Source: Chungangia koreensis
Lineage (GTDB): Bacteria; Bacillota; Bacilli; Bacillales_A; Planococcaceae
Direction: 5' to 3'
Length of the DNA stretch: 64,000 bases
Assembly: GCF_042651785.1 (NCBI RefSeq)
Contig: NZ_JBHSEC010000019.1
Coordinates: forward strand, 620,001-684,000
The notes under the pieces are model-generated. The model was not told the DNA's origin, searched no databases, and saw only the letters and a program-made list of their open reading frames with translations. Positions 42,205-52,462 of this stretch are shown here, piece after piece. The stretch's first letter is position 1. Each line of letters starts with the position of its first letter. A program made the translations under genes and the position numbers.

Positions 42205-43422
42205 ATGTGGAAGGACCGGAATGTTTGGATCATTCTTTGCGGAGAAATGATCGCGGGGCTTGGATTATGGACTGGAATCATCGGAAACTTAGAATTCATG
42301 CAAGAAAAGATTCCATCGGATTTTGTAAAGTCACTGATTATGGGTCTTGGACTTCTTGCTGGAATCCTTGTAGGACCGTTAGTAGGCAAGATTATTGACC
42401 AGTCGCGCAAAAAGAACATATTACTTTTAGCTGGGGCAGGAAGGCTTGTCAGTGTCGGATTCATGCTAATAGCCATTTGGACCGGCTCCATTTGGTGGAT
42501 GGTAGCCTTTATGGTAAGTATCCAATTGTCAGCAGCATTCTATTTTCCGGCATTACAGGCTGCAATTCCACTTGTGGTGAAGGAAGAGAACCTGTTGACG
42601 ATGAATGGGTGGCATATGAATGTAGCAACCATCGCACGAGTAGCAGGAACAGCGTTAGCAGGTGTTTTACTGGTCTATTGGCCAATATCAACGCTTTACC
42701 TAATATCCATGGTAGCTTACGTAGGACTTTTGTTCTTTACATGGATGCTGCGCATTGATGAAGGAAAGGGGAGGGAGGCACAGGTCAAAACGACCGCAAA
42801 AAGCGGTGGTTTCATGGAAGTGTTTCCTGTGTTGAAGTCATATCCAGTCGTAACAATGACGGTGATCATGACGTTAATCCCGCTATTATTTTTAGGATCA
42901 TTTAACTTGATGGTTATCAATATAAGTGAAATCCAAGATTCTTCAGCCATCAAAGGAATGATTTACGCCACAGAAGGATTTGCGTTTATGCTTGGGACGA
43001 TGACCGTGAAATATCTTGCCAATAAATGGAAAACTCAAACAATCTTATTTATATTCGTGTGCCTAATTGGTTTTGCTGAAATGATGTTAGTCTTTGCTGA
43101 TCAGCAATTTTTGACATTAGTAGCATTCGCGATATTCGGATTTTCCATTGGATGCTTTTTTCCAACAGCAATGGTCATTTTCCAAAAACAAATGCCAAAA
43201 GAGTTCCATGGGCGATTTTTCTCGTTTCGTAATATGTTAGAACGAGTTGTATTCCAAATCGTATTACTGGCAACCGGGGCGTTGCTGGATCTAATCGGGC
43301 TTCAATCGATGGTCGTTGTTTTCGGTACAATGAGCTTAGGCTTAACAGTAGTATTCTTTATACAACTAAAACGGAAAAATATCATATTAGATCAAATGAA
43401 ACCAGCCGCTAAAAGTGCATAA
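42205..43422 (+). CDS. MFS transporter
   Basis: About 405 residues with twelve hydrophobic segments in two halves. The loop between helices 2 and 3 is GPLVGKIIDQSRKKN, a form of the MFS signature G-x3-D/E-R-x-G/R-K/R. FFPTAMVIFQKQMPKEFHGR in the second half resembles the MFS_3/enterobactin-exporter-like group. It is probably a drug or siderophore-type exporter; the substrate is unknown. An ATG at 42199 is also in frame, but GGGG lies about 7 bases before the ATG at 42205. Confidence 0.85.
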   Translation: MWKDRNVWIILCGEMIAGLGLWTGIIGNLEFMQEKIPSDFVKSLIMGLGLLAGILVGPLVGKIIDQSRKKNILLLAGAGRLVSVGFMLIAIWTGSIWWMVAFMVSIQLSAAFYFPALQAAIPLVVKEENLLTMNGWHMNVATIARVAGTALAGVLLVYWPISTLYLISMVAYVGLLFFTWMLRIDEGKGREAQVKTTAKSGGFMEVFPVLKSYPVVTMTVIMTLIPLLFLGSFNLMVINISEIQDSSAIKGMIYATEGFAFMLGTMTVKYLANKWKTQTILFIFVCLIGFAEMMLVFADQQFLTLVAFAIFGFSIGCFFPTAMVIFQKQMPKEFHGRFFSFRNMLERVVFQIVLLATGALLDLIGLQSMVVVFGTMSLGLTVVFFIQLKRKNIILDQMKPAAKSA

Positions 43423-43863
<441 letters not shown>

Positions 43864-44256
43864 ATGACTGATTTCAAGGAATTATGCCAACAATTCTCCT
43901 CCATTCTTGGTGGAGAATTGAATATTAAAAAGGGCGTATGCACAGTTCAAAAAAAACGTTCCCATATTAATGTAAAAATCATGGGAAGACCCGCTAACTC
44001 TGTTCTTCAATCTTTTTGCTCGTTTGAATCAATCGACCACCAAGGGAAAGCTTTAAACTTAGGAGAAATAGCACTTCTTCAAGAAGAGGTTTATCCATTT
44101 ACCTGGAGCTTACAAAGATCCGGAATAATATTGACTGCCTTGCATAATCATTGGTTATTTGATAATCCACGTATTTTGTATGCACACTTCATTTCGGTCG
44201 AAGATCCATTATCTTTTGCACATAAAGTTGCTGAAGCATTTCAATTGCTCAAATGA
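43864..44256 (+). CDS. DUF1259 (LppY/LpqO-like) protein
   Basis: 130 residues. GEIALLQEEVYPFTWSLQRS and ILTALHNHWLFDNPRILYAH are signatures of the DUF1259 family, also called LppY/LpqO after mycobacterial members. The His-rich ALHNHWL could bind a metal; function is not established. No signal peptide is present, so unlike LpqO this copy is probably cytoplasmic. TTGGAGGTTAAAG precedes the ATG. It stands alone. Confidence 0.75.
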   Translation: MTDFKELCQQFSSILGGELNIKKGVCTVQKKRSHINVKIMGRPANSVLQSFCSFESIDHQGKALNLGEIALLQEEVYPFTWSLQRSGIILTALHNHWLFDNPRILYAHFISVEDPLSFAHKVAEAFQLLK

Positions 44257-44329
44257 TATTCCAATACGAACGATGTAGTTACAAGTGAAAGAATCTAATG
44301 TTCCATCGCCCATGATAAATTTCAATTCA

Positions 44330-44599
44330 TTAACGTTCACACGCTATTGAATCTTTATCCCGATCCATCTTTTTATTCGCGTCATATAAAGCTTGAGAAA
44401 CAAATGGTGTATATTTTGTCTTTCCGCCTTTGTTTTTGACGTTGGCCGCTCTTGCCAATCCGCCTTTATACACCTTATTCAACTCAGTGCAGTTTTTGTA
44501 TGTCACGACTTTCTCACTTTTCGCTTCAACAGATATATTGCCTGCTGCGAAAATAAGTGTAAGCAATATAGCAGAACAGATAATCGCCATCTTCTTCAT
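44330..44599 (-). CDS. Secreted Excalibur-domain protein
   Basis: 89 residues. A signal peptide (about 1-26, ending SVEAK) precedes an Excalibur domain: YKNCTELNKVYKGG at the front and DRDKDSIACER at the end. The Dx(D/K)xD calcium-loop-like stretch and the two Cys are conserved, although this copy has DRDKDSIACE instead of the common DxDxDGIACE. Excalibur domains are usually tails of secreted nucleases or surface proteins; here it stands alone. GGGGGCTGTTGTT precedes the ATG. Confidence 0.85.
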   Translation of the reverse strand: MKKMAIICSAILLTLIFAAGNISVEAKSEKVVTYKNCTELNKVYKGGLARAANVKNKGGKTKYTPFVSQALYDANKKMDRDKDSIACER

Positions 44600-44705
44600 A
44601 ACAACAGCCCCCTATTTCCTAAATATTCCTCATATCTAAAAATACAATAAACTATTAACTCTATATTGTCCAAGCAAATTTCTATACGTACTCTAACAGC
44701 CATAT

Positions 44706-44735
44706 AAAAAAATCCCGAAAAAATCAGGATTTTTG
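44706..44735 (-). terminator. Terminator of the two-component/envelope operon
   Basis: On the minus strand AAATCC pairs with GGATTT across a short loop, followed by a T run. It lies 47 bases after the histidine kinase stop. Confidence 0.65.
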
Positions 44736-44781
44736 GAGTATCTGCATCATTCATTTGAACATTGGGCTTGTTAAAATCATT

Positions 44782-46161
44782 CTATTGATGTAAGTTGTCT
44801 TCCGAACTATTCGATATAATTAACTCTACAACCGTTCCCTCATTTTCCACGCTACTGATCTTTATCTCCCCATGATGTAATTTAATCATCTTTTTAGCAA
44901 TATGAAGGCCTAATCCCGAACCTCCTGTTTCACGATTTCTTGCCTTATCAACTCGATAAAAACGGTCAAAAATGTTTTTAATCTCTTTTTCTGGAATACC
45001 AATACCATAATCGGTCACACGAATAATTGAAAATTCTTCATTACCCTCTAAACAAATTTCAATTTTGTCCTGACTATATTTAATCGCGTTGTCGAGTAAA
45101 ATAATGATGACCTGCTTGAGTTTTAATTCATCTGCCATTATAAGTATCGGTGATTGATTGTAATGCAGAAGGATATCTCTTTTATAGACCTCTTTCATTT
45201 GTTTTATAATCTCTTGACATAGCAATACAAGATTCACTACGTCTAAGTCGAGTTCAACTTCTTTTTCTAATGAAGCCACTGCCAAAAAAGTCTCTGTCAT
45301 TTGCTGAATTCTTGTTGCTTCAGAGTGTATAGCATGGATCGCTTCCTCTGCTAATTCTTTATCATTAAGTCCATGCCGTCTTAACAAATTTGCATAGCTT
45401 TTTATCACTGTTAATGGTGTCTTTAATTCGTGGGAGGCATCTGAGACAAATTGTGATTGCTTTTCAAAACTCCCCTCCAGTCTATCAATCATCCGGTTAA
45501 ACGTATTTGCCAGCGTTTCAAGTTCATCTTTAGTATCATTCACAATGTTAATCTTCTTAGGAACGCCACTGCGTTCGATATCTTCCATCGTATTAATCAT
45601 GTTGGTAATTGGACGCATAATAATATTCGACAGCCATTTGCCGCTCAACAACGACAAAATAACAGCCAGCAATGTACTAAATCCCAGAATCCACAAAAGA
45701 ATATCTTTTCTTGTTTCAAGGCCTACCAATTCTTCCCCAATTTCGATACTCCCGTTTAAACTTGGTATATTTTCGATTGGAGAACGAACAATGATTATTT
45801 GCTTTTCTTTTTTTCCAACCTTTATTGCACGTCTCTCAGCTTTCTGTGTTTGAACAAACTTACCCTTAACTTTGTCCGATAATTCCTCATTATTGGTTAT
45901 TTCATATAAAACCTTTCCATCAGGCTGTAAAATTCGAATATAAGAATTCTCAGTGAGATTATTCTTCACATCAGCATTAATTTGAACAGTTTCATTAACC
46001 TGGATGTTTTCAATAAGATCTGCTGCTTTTTGAAAAACCCTATCCTCTTCCATATTAACAGTCGTTTTCATAAACAATATAAAGACTAAAATATTAATCA
46101 AAATTAGTATTAAAAGCATCCATGCGGTTGTTAAAAGATTAATCTTTTGGGTAATCCTCAT
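44782..46161 (-). CDS. Sensor histidine kinase (ArlS/OmpR-partner type)
   Basis: 459 residues. Two transmembrane helices (about 10-32 and 155-175) bracket an extracellular sensor region of about 120 residues. A HAMP linker follows (IIMRPITNMINTMEDIERSG), then HisKA with the phospho-acceptor in DASHELKTPLTVIKSY. The HATPase domain has DNAIKYS, DYGIGIPE and GGSGLGLHIAKKMI. It overlaps its response regulator gene by 23 bases. Its position at the end of an operon of glycosyltransferases and a deacetylase suggests it senses envelope state, which is inference. Confidence 0.92.
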   Translation of the reverse strand: MRITQKINLLTTAWMLLILILINILVFILFMKTTVNMEEDRVFQKAADLIENIQVNETVQINADVKNNLTENSYIRILQPDGKVLYEITNNEELSDKVKGKFVQTQKAERRAIKVGKKEKQIIIVRSPIENIPSLNGSIEIGEELVGLETRKDILLWILGFSTLLAVILSLLSGKWLSNIIMRPITNMINTMEDIERSGVPKKINIVNDTKDELETLANTFNRMIDRLEGSFEKQSQFVSDASHELKTPLTVIKSYANLLRRHGLNDKELAEEAIHAIHSEATRIQQMTETFLAVASLEKEVELDLDVVNLVLLCQEIIKQMKEVYKRDILLHYNQSPILIMADELKLKQVIIILLDNAIKYSQDKIEICLEGNEEFSIIRVTDYGIGIPEKEIKNIFDRFYRVDKARNRETGGSGLGLHIAKKMIKLHHGEIKISSVENEGTVVELIISNSSEDNLHQ

Positions 46162-46852
46162 CTACGTTCTCCTTTATAGTATAGCCAATCCCTCTAACCG
46201 TGGTTATTAGAGGTTTAGCAAAACCTTCTTCAATCTTTTTTCGTAAATGTCGGATGAACACATCAATCACGTTGGTTTCTCCTTCATAGTCGTAGCCCCA
46301 AACATTAAAAATGATGTTTTCCCTTGTTACAACTTTGCTTTTATTTTCTATTAAAAACACTAATAAGTCGTATTCTTTCGGTGTTAATGGAATGGTCGTT
46401 CCATTTCTTTTAACATCCCGAGTATCAGTATTAATAACGAGATCCTCTATTGAAAGAATTGAATCATTCATTGGTTGTTCATGAGAAGAATAATGACGGA
46501 AACATGCACGAATTCTTGCCAAAAGTTCTTCAATTTCAAATGGCTTTGTAACATAATCATTCGCGCCCTGATCAAGTCCTGCAACCTTATCAAATGTAGT
46601 ATTTCGAGCTGTTAAAAGAATAACGGGTATGTTTTCCTTTTCCTTTCTTAATCTTCTTAGTACCTCTATTCCGTTTAATTTTGGAAGCATTACATCTAAT
46701 ATAATGAGGTCAATATCTGTGTGTAATGCCGTTTCCAAGCCCGCCTTACCGTTATATTCCACTGTGACTCTGTAGCCTTCATATTCTAATTCCATTTTGA
46801 GAACTCGGGCTATTTGAATTTCATCCTCTACTACTAAAAGATGTTTTTTCAC
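46139..46852 (-). CDS. OmpR-family response regulator
   Basis: 237 residues. The receiver domain has the acidic pocket near the start (VVEDE), the phosphorylated Asp in LIILDVMLPKLNG, and the conserved Lys in VTKPFE. The winged-helix effector (about 135-232) has LTPKEYDLLVFLIENKSKVV and NVIDVFIRHLRKKI. It closely resembles ArlR-like regulators. AGAGAAG precedes the ATG. It is 25 bases after the deacetylase gene and overlaps the kinase gene. Confidence 0.93.
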   Translation of the reverse strand: MKKHLLVVEDEIQIARVLKMELEYEGYRVTVEYNGKAGLETALHTDIDLIILDVMLPKLNGIEVLRRLRKEKENIPVILLTARNTTFDKVAGLDQGANDYVTKPFEIEELLARIRACFRHYSSHEQPMNDSILSIEDLVINTDTRDVKRNGTTIPLTPKEYDLLVFLIENKSKVVTRENIIFNVWGYDYEGETNVIDVFIRHLRKKIEEGFAKPLITTVRGIGYTIKENVDEDYPKD

Positions 46853-46877
46853 TTCTCTCCCCCCAATGATAAAACCT

Positions 46878-47567
46878 TTAATTCAATTCATCTACGCGAA
46901 CACAAGTATACCCTTTTGCCCTCACAGTTAATAATACATCCTTCAAAGCATTAATCGTGTTCAAAGGTGCATCAATTTCTGCTCCGGGTGTATCTCCACA
47001 ATCATGAAGAAGAATGATGTCACCGCCCTTTATTTTTGATAATCGGTTCTTAATCTTATTAGATCCGCCAGAAGTCCGCCAATCTTCCGCCATGATCGAC
47101 CAAAGGATAATTCTATATTTCCCCTTATTGACCATATCAAATAGATTAAGCATTCCCCACGGCGGACGATAATAGGAAGATTTAATGCCAGTAATTCCTT
47201 CAATTATTTTAGCAGTATTCTCTACACCTTTTCGTACTCTCCATGGAGACATAAACCAATTCGAACGGTGAACATAATTGTGTATACCGATCAAATGGCC
47301 TTCATTATGCATTCGCTGAATGATTTCTGGGTGCTTTTCCGCTTTTGAACCAACAACAAAAAATGTGGCTTTCACATCATTTGTCTTTAAGAGATCCAGA
47401 AGCATATGTGTATAGATCGGATCCGGGCCATCGTCAAATGTAAAGGCTATCTTATTCTTTTCGTGTCCTCTTTTTAATACATTAAGCCCTAACCCTCTTG
47501 ATAAGGCATATGGAATTACCGTATACAATAATAATAGAAAAATAAGTACCGAAATTATCAATCCCAT
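46878..47567 (-). CDS. Membrane-anchored polysaccharide deacetylase (NodB homology)
   Basis: 229 residues. One N-terminal membrane helix (about 3-22) positions the domain outside. NodB motifs: FTFDDGPDP (catalytic and metal Asp), HNYVHRS (metal His pair), RPPWGM, then DWRTSG and the late LLHDCG with the catalytic His. It likely removes N-acetyl or other acyl groups from a cell-wall or envelope glycan. It follows the interrupted glycosyltransferase gene by 7 bases and precedes the response regulator, so it is in the same transcript. Confidence 0.9.
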   Translation of the reverse strand: MGLIISVLIFLLLLYTVIPYALSRGLGLNVLKRGHEKNKIAFTFDDGPDPIYTHMLLDLLKTNDVKATFFVVGSKAEKHPEIIQRMHNEGHLIGIHNYVHRSNWFMSPWRVRKGVENTAKIIEGITGIKSSYYRPPWGMLNLFDMVNKGKYRIILWSIMAEDWRTSGGSNKIKNRLSKIKGGDIILLHDCGDTPGAEIDAPLNTINALKDVLLTVRAKGYTCVRVDELN

Positions 47568-47574
47568 AATATTT

Positions 47575-48766
47575 TCATCTCCACACCAAGTTCTTCTTCA
47601 CTATGCTTTTGTTTTTAATCTTAGGTGATTGACCACGATTTTCCGCCTCAACAATCAGATGAATTGCATCTCTTGCTGAAGATGTAGAGTGATTTTGCTC
47701 GATTCTCACTTTCATCCTTCTTAATGGTGCTGAATCATAAATAAGCTGATTAATTAGTTCACTCAAATCTTCTTCAGTTTTCGCAATGAATGCGTAGCCA
47801 GAACGATATAAAAACTCCATATTTTCTTCTTCCTGACCGGGGAGATGGTGAAATATCAATAGCGGCAAATCCATTGCCATGGCTTCCGAAATTGAAACTC
47901 CCCCAGGTTTTGTAATCATTAGATCCGAAAGGGCCATTAATTCCTGGATATTCTCAGAGAATCCAAAAATTTTTACATGATGCTTGGAATTTATCAATTC
48001 CACTTCCAATTGCTTTCTCAGCTTATTATTCTTGCCGCAAACGATCAAAAACTGAATTGGCACTGAAATTGATTCCAGAAATCGGAATGAGGGGAATTCT
48101 TTATTAAACAAACCGTCTCCCCCTCCCATAATTAAAATAGTGAACAAATTTGGATTTACTTTATATTTATCGGCAAGAATTTTCTTAGTTGGAACATCGT
48201 TGAATTTTTTCCTAACAGGAATTCCGGAGTGGATAATATTATTACTCTCTATTCCTAACGAAATTAAACCCTCACGTACGTCAGCCGATCCAACCACATA
48301 TAAATCGGTATAAGGATAAATCCAAAATGAGTGATTTGTGAAATCAGTGATGATTGTAATCGCCGGAATATCGATCAGCCCCTTTCTCCTTTAACTTTGA
48401 CATAATACCGGCAGCAAACGGATAAGTGCTAATGACCACTTTCGGTTTTATTTCTTGGATATGCTTAAGTACTGTTTTCATCCCCAATAAAAATAATAAA
48501 TTCAATTTAACTGAAAATGAATTTCTTTCATAGGTTTTCCTATACAAAAAGCTATAAACATAAGGAAATTTTTTGATTCCTTTTGTATAGATGAAATTAC
48601 TAATTGGATAGGAATAGGGATGAATAGATTTCATGATATCAATGATGATCGGCTCTGAATTAGCCAAGCTCTCAATGGATTCGCTTATGGCATTTGCCAC
48701 CTGATTATGTCCTTCGCCATAAGTTGCAGATAAAATTAGATATTTGTCGTTTCCATGTTCGTTCAT
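47575..48766 (-). pseudogene. MGDG-synthase-like glycosyltransferase, frameshifted
   Basis: The N-terminal half (from the ATG at 48766, 8 bases after GGAGG) has LILSATYGEGHNQVANAI, the family GxGHxxVA motif. It stops after GADRYSGDYNHH near 48344. The shifted frame continues at once as IPAITIITDFTNHSFWIYPY and then GSADVREGL to 47575, including ITKPGGVSISEAMA and LPGQEEEN. The lesion is a tandem GATC duplication around 48369-48377: removing four bases restores the expected GADIPAIT. An intact protein would be about 395 residues, a UgtP-like lipid glycosyltransferase, paralogous to its upstream neighbour. Confidence 0.85.
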
Positions 48767-48786
48767 TCCAGTTTCCTCCAAACAAC

Positions 48787-49962
48787 TTATGCTCTTGCCA
48801 AATGGTAGACTTTTGAATCAATACGTTTTCTTGCTGGGCTAATAGAATCAATGTCAAGAATCTCTCTCAAAAAACCCACAATTTCCTCTGAGTCTGCCAG
48901 TTCAATACTATTTTCAAAAGATTGGATGGATCTTTCCCAATTACTCATAAGCTCCTTGTTTTGTAAGAAACTTAATAATTCCACTTCTGATAAATCTTTC
49001 TCATTCAATTGAAAAACAAGTCCTTTTTCTAAAAGATACTGTAAGTTAATCTCTTCCTGACCTGGAAGTACGGAGTGGACAAAAATAGGCAACCTCTTTT
49101 GTAGTGCCTCACTAATCGTAACCCCACCGGGTTTTGTTACAATCGCATCCATTTCATCATATAAATGGTTCATTTCTTCTCGTGACGAAATATAAGGAAG
49201 AGGATGAATATGTTCCGATTGCCATGAACTTATTTGATTGAATAGTCTACTGTTCTTTCCACATAAAACATAGAAATCGCATCTTGAATCATGTCTGGAT
49301 TCTCCCAATAATTGAGCTATACCTCCAAGACCATTATTTCCTCCGGACATTAATATCTTTGGTCTGTTTAAAGACTTTTTTATTGAAGTGTTTTTAGTTA
49401 TATCCTGGTGAACCGGTATGCCGGTAACAACTAATCTTTGTCCTTGTATTTGAACCTTTTTACTAAATTCTTCTTTATTATCTTTATGAGGAAGGAAATG
49501 ATATTCGATTTCCTCTCGTCCCCAAACTTTATTAATAAAGAAATCCGTATACGCGTTTACTACAGGAGTATTGCATTTTCCTCTGCTTTTTAATTGGCTC
49601 AATAAATAGGATGGGAAACCATGTGTACAGACAATTAAGTCTGGTTTCTCTTCCATTAATAATTGCTCCAGTTTTTTGTAAAAGTAAAAAAAGTACCACT
49701 TCTGTGAATGTTGAACGCTTCTGGACGGTGAAAAGAATAATTTCTTGTAAACGAGATCATATGTGGATGGAGCATAGTTGATCCAATTCAGATAAGATGA
49801 AGTAATTAACTTTTCCATCATTGGGCTGGCATAGCTCATGAGATCAACTTTTTTCACAAAAATCCCTTGTGTTTGTGTTTGAACCATATCCATTAATGCC
49901 TCGGCAACTTGATGATGACCAGACCGCATTTGTAAAAATGGTAAGAATAATATTTTTTTCAT
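48787..49962 (-). CDS. MGDG-synthase/UgtP-like glycosyltransferase
   Basis: 391 residues with the GT-B layout of the MGDG synthase/UgtP group. LPFLQMRSGHHQVAEALMDM is the acceptor-side motif. The C-terminal nucleotide-sugar site contains MSGGNNGLGG, TKPGGVTISEALQ and LPGQEEINLQYL. It probably adds a sugar to diacylglycerol or an undecaprenyl/lipid carrier on the cytoplasmic membrane face. An in-frame ATG at 49989 exists, but AGGAG lies 9 bases before the ATG at 49962. It is the first gene of the five-gene envelope operon. Confidence 0.85.
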   Translation of the reverse strand: MKKILFLPFLQMRSGHHQVAEALMDMVQTQTQGIFVKKVDLMSYASPMMEKLITSSYLNWINYAPSTYDLVYKKLFFSPSRSVQHSQKWYFFYFYKKLEQLLMEEKPDLIVCTHGFPSYLLSQLKSRGKCNTPVVNAYTDFFINKVWGREEIEYHFLPHKDNKEEFSKKVQIQGQRLVVTGIPVHQDITKNTSIKKSLNRPKILMSGGNNGLGGIAQLLGESRHDSRCDFYVLCGKNSRLFNQISSWQSEHIHPLPYISSREEMNHLYDEMDAIVTKPGGVTISEALQKRLPIFVHSVLPGQEEINLQYLLEKGLVFQLNEKDLSEVELLSFLQNKELMSNWERSIQSFENSIELADSEEIVGFLREILDIDSISPARKRIDSKVYHLARA

Positions 49963-50091
49963 TTTCTTCATCTCCTGTTCAAAAGTCATTTTAACTATGA
50001 TTTCTACCCATTTAATGTAACATCAAACTTTTTACAACCTACCTTTTTCATCAATTTTTAATGGACTGAAAAGATAAAATTAAGACAAACA

Positions 50092-50133
50092 AAAAAGCGT
50101 CAAGTGCTCCATCTGGCACAAGACGCCTTAAAC
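50092..50133 (-). terminator. Terminator after the first DedA gene
   Basis: On the minus strand GGCGTC-TT-GTGC pairs with GCAC-TT-GACGC, followed by a T6 run. It separates the DedA gene from the glycosyltransferase operon. Confidence 0.8.
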
Positions 50134-50141
50134 TTCCAAGG

Positions 50142-50729
50142 TTAAGTATTTCTTTTTTTAGAGTACTTTACGATACCAAAAACGATAAAGAGCAGCATGA
50201 GGAACAATCCTATATAGGGCATATACTCCAGATTAATATTAAATACACCGGATGTATAATAACCGATCAGAATAAAAGGCATTGTCCACACTAACGTTCC
50301 CAATACGGATGTATAAAGGAACTGCATAAAAGGGACCTTATTCATTCCCGCAAAATATGGACTTATTTGACGGATTCCAGGAATATAAAATCCAAACACT
50401 ATCGTTTTTTTGATATTTCCTTTATACTTTTCTTTTACTTTTATCCAACGCTCTTCAGTTATTCCAACATATTTCCCATATTTATGAACAAAAGGCATTC
50501 CTACATATTTTCCGATTGCATAGGCGAATATCATGCCTGAAAAAGCTCCAAAAAAAGCCGACAGTCCCGCAGGTATGAATGCTAAACTACTTTGGTCAAT
50601 TAGCACTCCAATAAAAAACAACAAAGACTCTTCCGGTGCAGGAATACCAACGATGCCAAAAAATAAAAATATACAAATAATAATATAACCATAGGTATTA
50701 ATATAGCTTAAAAAAGTTTCAATACTCAT
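50142..50729 (-). CDS. DedA-family membrane protein
   Basis: 195 residues with about five hydrophobic segments. GIPAPEESLLFFIGVLI, the re-entrant region around FFGAFSGMIFAYAIGKYVG, and GFYIPGIRQISPYFAGMN fit the DedA/SNARE-associated family. Such proteins act as lipid flippases or scramblases, for example for undecaprenyl phosphate or phosphatidylethanolamine (known for relatives). Its neighbours, a second DedA and lipid glycosyltransferases, fit an envelope-lipid role. A start ATG at 50729 with GAGGGAAC upstream is used. Confidence 0.85.
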   Translation of the reverse strand: MSIETFLSYINTYGYIIICIFLFFGIVGIPAPEESLLFFIGVLIDQSSLAFIPAGLSAFFGAFSGMIFAYAIGKYVGMPFVHKYGKYVGITEERWIKVKEKYKGNIKKTIVFGFYIPGIRQISPYFAGMNKVPFMQFLYTSVLGTLVWTMPFILIGYYTSGVFNINLEYMPYIGLFLMLLFIVFGIVKYSKKRNT

Positions 50730-50801
50730 AGTTCCCTCTTTTGTACAAAGTTTTTTAAAATCCTCTTCGAAATGGCAGGAGTATTGTTATAGGTTATTTA
50801 G

Positions 50802-52107
50802 TCACACTCTCTCCATCTCTACCTCCTTCAACAGTTTTAATATCTCGATAAAAATAATATTCACGCCTAGCCAGACTCCTCCAAAAACATACCCGGCAAC
50901 AATGTCACTTGGAAGATCGATGCTAAAGAACAAGCGGCTAATGGCAATGAACATTAAAAAAAAGTAACGTAATGATTGGAATAATAGTTCGATAGTAGAC
51001 AGGTTTTAAGGAGCGGACAACTATTAAAACCGCAAAGCCGTAAATGACGAAATTCATTAATGATTGTTCACTTGGGAAATTACTAAATAGATGTTCCGTA
51101 AACGAATAGGAAATAGGAGATAAGTTTTGAAAAACTCTCCTTAAAATTTCTTCGTAAATTTCTCCACCAAGGATCACAATGATAAGCGAAAGTAATTCTA
51201 ATGTTTTTTTCTCGCTTTTCCATAAAATCAAAATGAAAGTAACTCCAATGATGAAAAATTGTATTTCCCTTGATCCTAATAATAAAAATGCTTGCATAAT
51301 CTGTGTCCAATCATTATTGAACACCGACTGAATCAATATACGTGTGGCTGTATTGAAAGTGGTGAATTCATTTCCAAGATAATCCTGGATTAAACCAAAC
51401 ATGAAAATCGAAAGAACCAATGATAGGAAGGAAGTGATGGTTATTAGGAGTACTACCCTTCTTCTTGTATGAAATATGGTTAAAACCAGATTTAAATATT
51501 CGATAATTTTCTGTTTAATCTCAAGATGATATTTTTTGTAGATGTAAATAGCAATGAGTATAAAGGCTGCTGCAATGCCCCCTATAATGAGGTATCTTTT
51601 AATGGAGCTATGAAATGTTTCCCATTGGGGGCCCAATAATTTTCCAAGTGAAATAAATACGCTTACCCATATGAATGCACCAATATATGCAAAAATGGCA
51701 TAAGTCCGGTATGGAAGCCGGGTCGCTCCTGAAAAATATCCCGTAACATGTCTAATTCCAGGGATAAAATAGGCAATCAGCAGTAATTTAGCCCCATATT
51801 TACTAAACCAGTAGGAAAGTTTTTTATAACGTTCCGGGCCTAAATGAAATCGATAACCATATTTTTTGAAAAATGGTTGTCCTAATTTATACCCGACCCA
51901 ATAAGAAATAGTCATTCCGATACAAGATCCCACACCAGCTATCAAAATACTGAGTATCCAGTTAAACTGTCCTTGGAAAACAAGGTAACCTGCATAACTC
52001 ATAAGCACTTCTCCTGGCAAGGGAAGTGCGATTAATTCCAATAACAGTGCTACAAAGAGAACAATGTATCCGAACTGGTCGATATAAGATGTTATAAAAC
52101 CCACCAC
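50802..52107 (-). pseudogene. DedA-PAP2 fusion protein, frameshifted near the C-terminus
   Basis: The first frame (from 52107, GTGGTGGGTT region) gives 389 residues: a DedA domain (about 1-200, LPLPGEVLMSYAGYLVFQGQ, FIPGIRHVTGYFSG) and the start of a PAP2-like domain. It ends VHCH* at 50938. At an A8/T8 tract (around 50948-50955) one extra T would restore MFIAISRLFFSIDLPSDIVA and a tail to 50802, a clear PAP2 ending. PAP2 catalytic motifs are degenerate: PSEQ instead of PSGH, SIDLPSD with Asp for the usual His, and no K-x6-RP. The phosphatase part is probably inactive even when full length. It could be slippage-controlled, decayed or an assembly error. Confidence 0.8.
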
Positions 52108-52462
52108 TTATCACCCTCTATTTTCTGATTGTTTCCCAATTCGATCACATCATCTTCATCTTTTAGCATTACTTTTTCATCTTTGTCCTTATCTTAATAC
52201 ATTCAAAACAACAGGTTTTACTCTTAACCGAACATTAATCTTTTATTAAGGAAAAGATTAGATTTCAATTTTCGATTCAACAAACTTTACTTCTCAAGTG
52301 AAATACTCGGTATTTATAAAGAACTAAAAATAAACTGATTGGTGTCTTAGTACCAAATCAGTTTATATAATAGTGGCTTTCCCTTCAAATAGTGTTTATA
52401 TGTGTGAATAACATTTGATCGTTGGCGTTTAATCTTTAAAGAGTCAATCTAAGATTACTTTC
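52108..52462. other. Intergenic region, 355 bases
   Basis: AT-rich, no gene seen. It contains the terminator of the acyltransferase gene at 52324-52366 and, nearer 52108-52250, presumably the promoter of the minus-strand DedA-PAP2 gene, which I cannot place with confidence. Confidence 0.5.
52324..52366 (-). terminator. Terminator of the acyltransferase gene
   Basis: TAAACTGATTGGT pairs with ACCAAATCAGTTTA with one bulged base. On the minus strand it is followed by TTTTTAG. It lies about 95 bases after the stop codon. Confidence 0.7.
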
